DNA from: Rhodocyclaceae bacterium
Lineage (GTDB): Bacteria > Pseudomonadota > Gammaproteobacteria > Burkholderiales > Rhodocyclaceae
Length of the DNA stretch: 8,849 nt
Assembly (NCBI GenBank): GCA_016791085.1
Contig: JAEUNN010000463.1
Coordinates: 1 to 8,849, forward strand
Reading direction: 5' to 3'
Program-made: the position numbers and the translations under genes
In this document: positions 6,428 through 8,849 of the stretch, piece by piece
Layout of the letters: each line of letters starts with the position of its first letter
How positions within the stretch are numbered: the stretch's first letter is position 1
Notes under the pieces: generated by a model
The model's database searches: none
Seen by the model: the letters and a program-made list of their open reading frames with translations, nothing else
What the model was told of the DNA's origin: nothing

Positions 6428-6446
6428 GGTGGTTACTGGTGGTTAC
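6427..6446. repeat. Perfect 10-bp tandem repeat at the LysR start
   Basis: TGGTGGTTAC occurs at 6427-6436 and again at 6437-6446 with no gap, so both copies face the same side of the helix. The first copy shares one base with the LysR start codon and occupies the place where a Shine-Dalgarno would normally be. It may be an autoregulatory binding site or a slipped-strand duplication. Confidence 0.75.
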
Positions 6447-6523
6447 CGCGGTTCGTTCGCGGACATCTTACGTCAAGCCTTGCTGCGTGTTTTACTGGAC
6501 GCATGTTTTTCGCGGAGCGTTTC
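6428..6523. promoter_or_regulatory. Divergent LysR/Bug control region
   Basis: These 96 bases should hold the promoters of both the LysR gene (minus) and the Bug gene (plus). Besides the tandem repeat they contain CCGCG (6446-6450) with CGCGG (6458-6462), an inverted pair spaced 7 bases, and the small palindrome CAAGCCTTG (6474-6482). On the minus strand TTGACG (6476-6471) matches five of six -35 bases, but no good -10 is spaced from it. On the plus strand TTTACT (6491-6496) is a fair -10 with only a poor -35. I could not single out a clear T-N11-A LysR box. Confidence 0.45.
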
Positions 6524-7495
6524 ATGAAAGCATGGTTCAGTACTTGGCTGGCGGCACTGCTGGTCGCATTCGGCGCGTCCGCGCCGCAGGGAGCGGCGGC
6601 CGCCGACCAGCCCTACCCGTCGCGCGTCGTGCGCCTGGTGCTGCCGTTTCCGTCCGGCGGGCCGTCGGACCTGGCCGCGCGCGCCTTCGCGCGCAGCCTG
6701 GAGCGGCAGGTCGGCCAGCCGGTCGTGGTGGATAACCGGCCTGGCGCCAACGGCATCATCGCCGCGCGCCTGGCCGCCTCGTCCACTCCGGACGGCTACA
6801 CCTTGTTGTGGGCAACCAGTTCCACGCTGGCCCAGTTGCGGCTGCAGTCGGGCGCAGCGGCGCCGTCCTTCGTGCCTGTCACGGCCATCGGGAAATTTGC
6901 ATTCGGCATGTTCGTGAGTCCGGCCGTCAAGGCCGATACGGTGGCGGATTTCGTCACCTACGCGCGGGCGCATCCGGGCAGCCTCAACGTGGCGACCAGC
7001 ACCCTGTCGGAATACAAGGCGGCGGTGCAGTTCATGAAGGCCACCGGCATAGATATGGTGCGCGTGCCCTACAAGGGCTCCTCGCAAGCCCTGCCGGATC
7101 TCATGCAGGATCGCGTGCAGGTGAATTTTCTGCCGGTCGCGGCCGGCCTGCAGTACGCGCGCGCCGGCAAGCTCAAAATGCTCGCCACGCTGCAGGGCAA
7201 GCGCATCGATGCCATGCCGGACACGCCCACCATGGCCGAAACCGGCTACGCCGGGCTGACGCCGCCGGGCTGGCAACTGTTGCTGGCGCCGCCCAACACA
7301 CCGCGCGCGCTGGCCGACCGCATCGCCGGCCTGGCCGCGCGCGCCCTGCAGGAGCCGGAATTGCGCGGTCTCTATGCGAGCCAGTTGCTGGATGTGGACA
7401 GCGCGGGCCCGGACGCGCTGGCCGCCCTCATGAAGGACGAAGCGCGGGGTTGGGAACAGTTCTTCCGCGAACACGATGTAAAAGACGTCAACTGA
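6524..7495 (+). CDS. Bug/TctC-family periplasmic solute-binding receptor
   Basis: A tripartite-tricarboxylate-type periplasmic receptor of 323 residues, the usual length. Bug proteins capture small carboxylates or related compounds for TctAB-type transporters or for sensing. A Sec signal peptide (MKAWFSTWLAALLVAFGASA then PQGAAAA) is probably cleaved at AAA|ADQ. The mature start DQPYPSRVVRLVLPFPSGGP and the following QPVVVDNRPGANGIIAARLA and PDGYTLLW are hallmark Bug motifs; VPYKGSSQALPDLM and AMPDTPTMAETGYAGL are the typical second-domain motifs. The start at 6524 is preferred over the in-frame ATG at 6503 because GGAG (6514-6517) sits 6 bases before it and the signal peptide begins there. 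It is divergent from the LysR gene, its likely regulator. No TctA or TctB gene is visible, so it is an orphan receptor of the kind that is expanded in Bordetella relatives. The ligand is unknown. Confidence 0.95.
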   Translation: MKAWFSTWLAALLVAFGASAPQGAAAADQPYPSRVVRLVLPFPSGGPSDLAARAFARSLERQVGQPVVVDNRPGANGIIAARLAASSTPDGYTLLWATSSTLAQLRLQSGAAAPSFVPVTAIGKFAFGMFVSPAVKADTVADFVTYARAHPGSLNVATSTLSEYKAAVQFMKATGIDMVRVPYKGSSQALPDLMQDRVQVNFLPVAAGLQYARAGKLKMLATLQGKRIDAMPDTPTMAETGYAGLTPPGWQLLLAPPNTPRALADRIAGLAARALQEPELRGLYASQLLDVDSAGPDALAALMKDEARGWEQFFREHDVKDVN

Positions 7496-7505
7496 GCGGC
7501 GCTCC

Positions 7506-7544
7506 GCGGCGGGCGCGCCGGACCAAAACCGGCGCACCCGCCGC
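7506..7544 (+). terminator. Large hairpin between Bug and methyltransferase genes
   Basis: Sixteen-base arms at 7506-7521 and 7529-7544 pair with a single C-A mismatch around the loop ACCAAAA. The structure begins 10 bases after the Bug stop codon. What follows is C-rich rather than a T-run, so termination could be partial. It probably ends or attenuates Bug transcription ahead of the methyltransferase gene. Confidence 0.6.
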
Positions 7545-7572
7545 CTGCATTCCTCCCCCCACATCGCCGCCC

Positions 7573-8592
7573 ATGGACCGCCGCAGCGAGCCCGCCGCGC
7601 TGATAGATCTGATCGGCGCCTGCTGGACTACCCAGGCGCTCTATGTGGCGGCCGATCTGGGCCTGGCCGATCTGTTGGCGCAACAACCCGCCTCGGCGGA
7701 ACAACTGGCAGCGTGCACGCGCAGCCACCCGGACGCGCTGCGCCGCCTGCTGCGTGCCCTGGTGAGCCTGGGCCTGTGTGCGGAAGGCGCGGACGGACTT
7801 TACGCGCTCACCCCTGCCGGCCAGCCGCTGCGCAAGGATGTGCCGGCTTCACTGCACGCGCTGGCCATCTGGTGGGGCCGCTATTGCTGGCCCGAAATGC
7901 AGGGCCTGGGCGAGAGCGTGCGCACCGGCGCGAGTGCCCGCACGCTGGCAAATGGCGGCGGCGCCTATGCGCGGCTTGCGCAGGATGGCGACGCCGCGGC
8001 GGTATTCCACCGCGCCATGCGCAGCCGCACGCGGCTCATGGCGCAGGCGCTCGCGCGCCGGCTCGATGTGTCGGACTGCCGCTGTGTTCTCGATCTGGGC
8101 GGCGGCGAAGGCGAACTGATCGCCGCGCTGCTGCTTGCCCACCCGCATTTGCGCGGCATGCTGCTGGACCGGCCGCACGCTCTCTGCGGCGCGAAAACTT
8201 TCCTCGCGCAGTTAGGCCTGGAGGCGCGCTGCGAACTGCTAGCCGGCGATTTTTTCGTCAGCGTGCCGCCCGGCGCCGACCTGGTGGTGCTGAAAAGCGT
8301 GCTGCACAATTGGGACGACGATCAGGCCGCGCGGATACTCGCCAACTGCTGGCTGGCGCTGCGCCCGGGGGCCAGATTGCTGGTGATAGAACGCGTGCTG
8401 CCGCCGCGCATGCACAGTTCCGGCGCCTGCCGCGCCGCCATGCGGGCGGACCTGAACATGCTGGTCGGCCCGGGCGGGCGCGAGCGCGACGAACATGAAT
8501 TCCGCGCGCTGCTGCAATGCGCCGGGCTGGCCGTGCAAACTTTGCTGCCGCTGGATGCGGAACTGTCGGTCATCACGGCAAGCGCGGTCTGA
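7573..8592 (+). CDS. SAM-dependent O-methyltransferase, COMT/hydroxyindole type
   Basis: A cytoplasmic class I methyltransferase of 339 residues in the family of caffeate/acetylserotonin O-methyltransferases and bacterial natural-product O-methyltransferases. Residues 1-100 form the dimerisation winged-helix domain (LIDLIGACWTTQALYVAADL, then SHPDALRRLLRALVSLGL). The Rossmann domain carries motif I VLDLGGGEGE (D174, G176-G178, G180), the acidic ribose-contact position LLLDRP (D199), LAGDFF (D226), and KSVLHNWDDD, in which H245 aligns with the catalytic His of plant COMT (HDWSDE). VIERVLPP is the usual motif after it. All key residues are present, so it should be active; the acceptor, probably a hydroxyl on an aromatic or polyketide-like compound, is unknown. 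The start is the only in-frame ATG that begins the domain, but no Shine-Dalgarno precedes it (the upstream stretch is C-rich). It lies 77 bp after the Bug gene beyond a strong hairpin. Confidence 0.92.
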   Translation: MDRRSEPAALIDLIGACWTTQALYVAADLGLADLLAQQPASAEQLAACTRSHPDALRRLLRALVSLGLCAEGADGLYALTPAGQPLRKDVPASLHALAIWWGRYCWPEMQGLGESVRTGASARTLANGGGAYARLAQDGDAAAVFHRAMRSRTRLMAQALARRLDVSDCRCVLDLGGGEGELIAALLLAHPHLRGMLLDRPHALCGAKTFLAQLGLEARCELLAGDFFVSVPPGADLVVLKSVLHNWDDDQAARILANCWLALRPGARLLVIERVLPPRMHSSGACRAAMRADLNMLVGPGGRERDEHEFRALLQCAGLAVQTLLPLDAELSVITASAV

Positions 8593-8618
8593 GCTGGCAC
8601 GCCGGCCGCCGTATGGGC

Positions 8619-8640
8619 CGCAGCGCGGGCTTGCGCTGCG
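8619..8640 (+). terminator. Hairpin downstream of the methyltransferase gene
   Basis: CGCAGCGC (8619-8626) and GCGCTGCG (8633-8640) form a perfect 8-bp stem with loop GGGCTT, 27 bases after the methyltransferase stop. No T-run follows. A possible transcription end; from here to 8745 I see no credible gene. Confidence 0.4.
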
Positions 8641-8745
8641 CGCCTTTGCTGCAGCGGCGATGCGCAGGGCCAGTGCAACGGCCTCGCACTACGCAAGCCC
8701 GTCGCGCTAAGCCGCGCAGATCCGCCGGCAGCGCCGGCCCGCACG

Positions 8746-8849
8746 TCAGCGCCACGCGCACGCCCGGTCGAAAACCAGAGGCGCATCGACCAGTACGCCC
8801 AGGGTGTCCGGCTCGCTACCCGTGCGCGCGCCCAGCACCGGCACCTGTC
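8746..8849 (-). CDS. Possible 3' end of a minus-strand gene running off the window
   Basis: Reading in from the right edge on the minus strand, one frame is open for 33 codons and ends with TGA at 8748-8746. It contains VPVLGARTGSEPDTLGVLVD followed by APLVFDRACAWR. Its mix of residues looks like an ordinary folded protein and about 85 percent of its third codon positions are G or C, as in the real genes here. It would converge with the methyltransferase gene. A second minus frame is also open across this stretch, and 33 codons are too few to name a family, so this is tentative. Confidence 0.35.
   Translation of the reverse strand, partial: QVPVLGARTGSEPDTLGVLVDAPLVFDRACAWR

Noticed and set aside
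6473..7564. Minus-strand open frame of 363 codons opposite the Bug gene
   Set aside because: Arg/Gly/His-rich shadow opposite a protein with all Bug hallmarks and a signal peptide.
8322..8786. Minus-strand open frame of 154 codons over the methyltransferase 3' end
   Set aside because: Overlaps the conserved C-terminal half of the methyltransferase and is Ser/Arg/Ala-rich without motifs.

Overview
The window is a GC-rich stretch with tightly packed genes and strong G/C preference at third codon positions. A divergent LysR regulator / Bug-type (tripartite tricarboxylate) periplasmic receptor pair, together with orphan PQQ-type and MFS genes, suggests a betaproteobacterium of the Burkholderiales, probably Alcaligenaceae-like (Bordetella/Achromobacter relatives). 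This assignment rests on gene content and composition; no rRNA or other marker gene is present.

Layout, left to right. (1) 1-1341 (+): 3' part of a YbaL/Kef-type CPA2 cation:proton antiporter with a C-terminal TrkA-N/RCK domain, cut by the window edge. (2) 1342-1552: a perfect 12-bp G/C hairpin, a TTGACA hexamer, then five exact-phase copies of a 7-bp unit (GTTAYCN) just before a strong ribosome binding site. (3) 1553-3355 (+): a secreted PQQ-type eight-bladed propeller dehydrogenase with the vicinal Cys pair and PQQ-stacking Trp, but with several canonical active-site residues apparently replaced. (4) 3356-3545: three inverted repeats between convergent genes. (5) 3546-4019 (-): a small secreted protein of unknown function with three W-x-N-A motifs. 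(6) 4223-5428 (-): an MFS transporter whose frame has no ATG/GTG/TTG that would keep the whole first membrane helix. A CTG with a well-spaced Shine-Dalgarno is the best start. (7) 5513-6427 (-): LysR regulator, in the same frame as the MFS gene. (8) 6428-6523: divergent control region with a perfect 10-bp tandem repeat at the LysR start. (9) 6524-7495 (+): Bug-type solute receptor. (10) 7506-7544: a large hairpin. (11) 7573-8592 (+): a COMT-like SAM O-methyltransferase. (12) 8746-8849 (-): possibly the 3' end of another gene.

How the parts may work together: the LysR protein probably regulates the divergent Bug gene and perhaps the MFS gene downstream of it, giving a small uptake module for an unknown organic acid or related compound. 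The methyltransferase may be read from the Bug promoter but is separated from it by a strong hairpin. The PQQ enzyme and the small secreted protein both act in the periplasm but are transcribed towards each other. No cytochrome c, PQQ-biosynthesis gene or Tct membrane subunit is in view. I see no phage, IS element, CRISPR, tRNA or rRNA. The best leads are the heptamer array, the unusual PQQ active site, the non-canonical MFS start and the small secreted protein.
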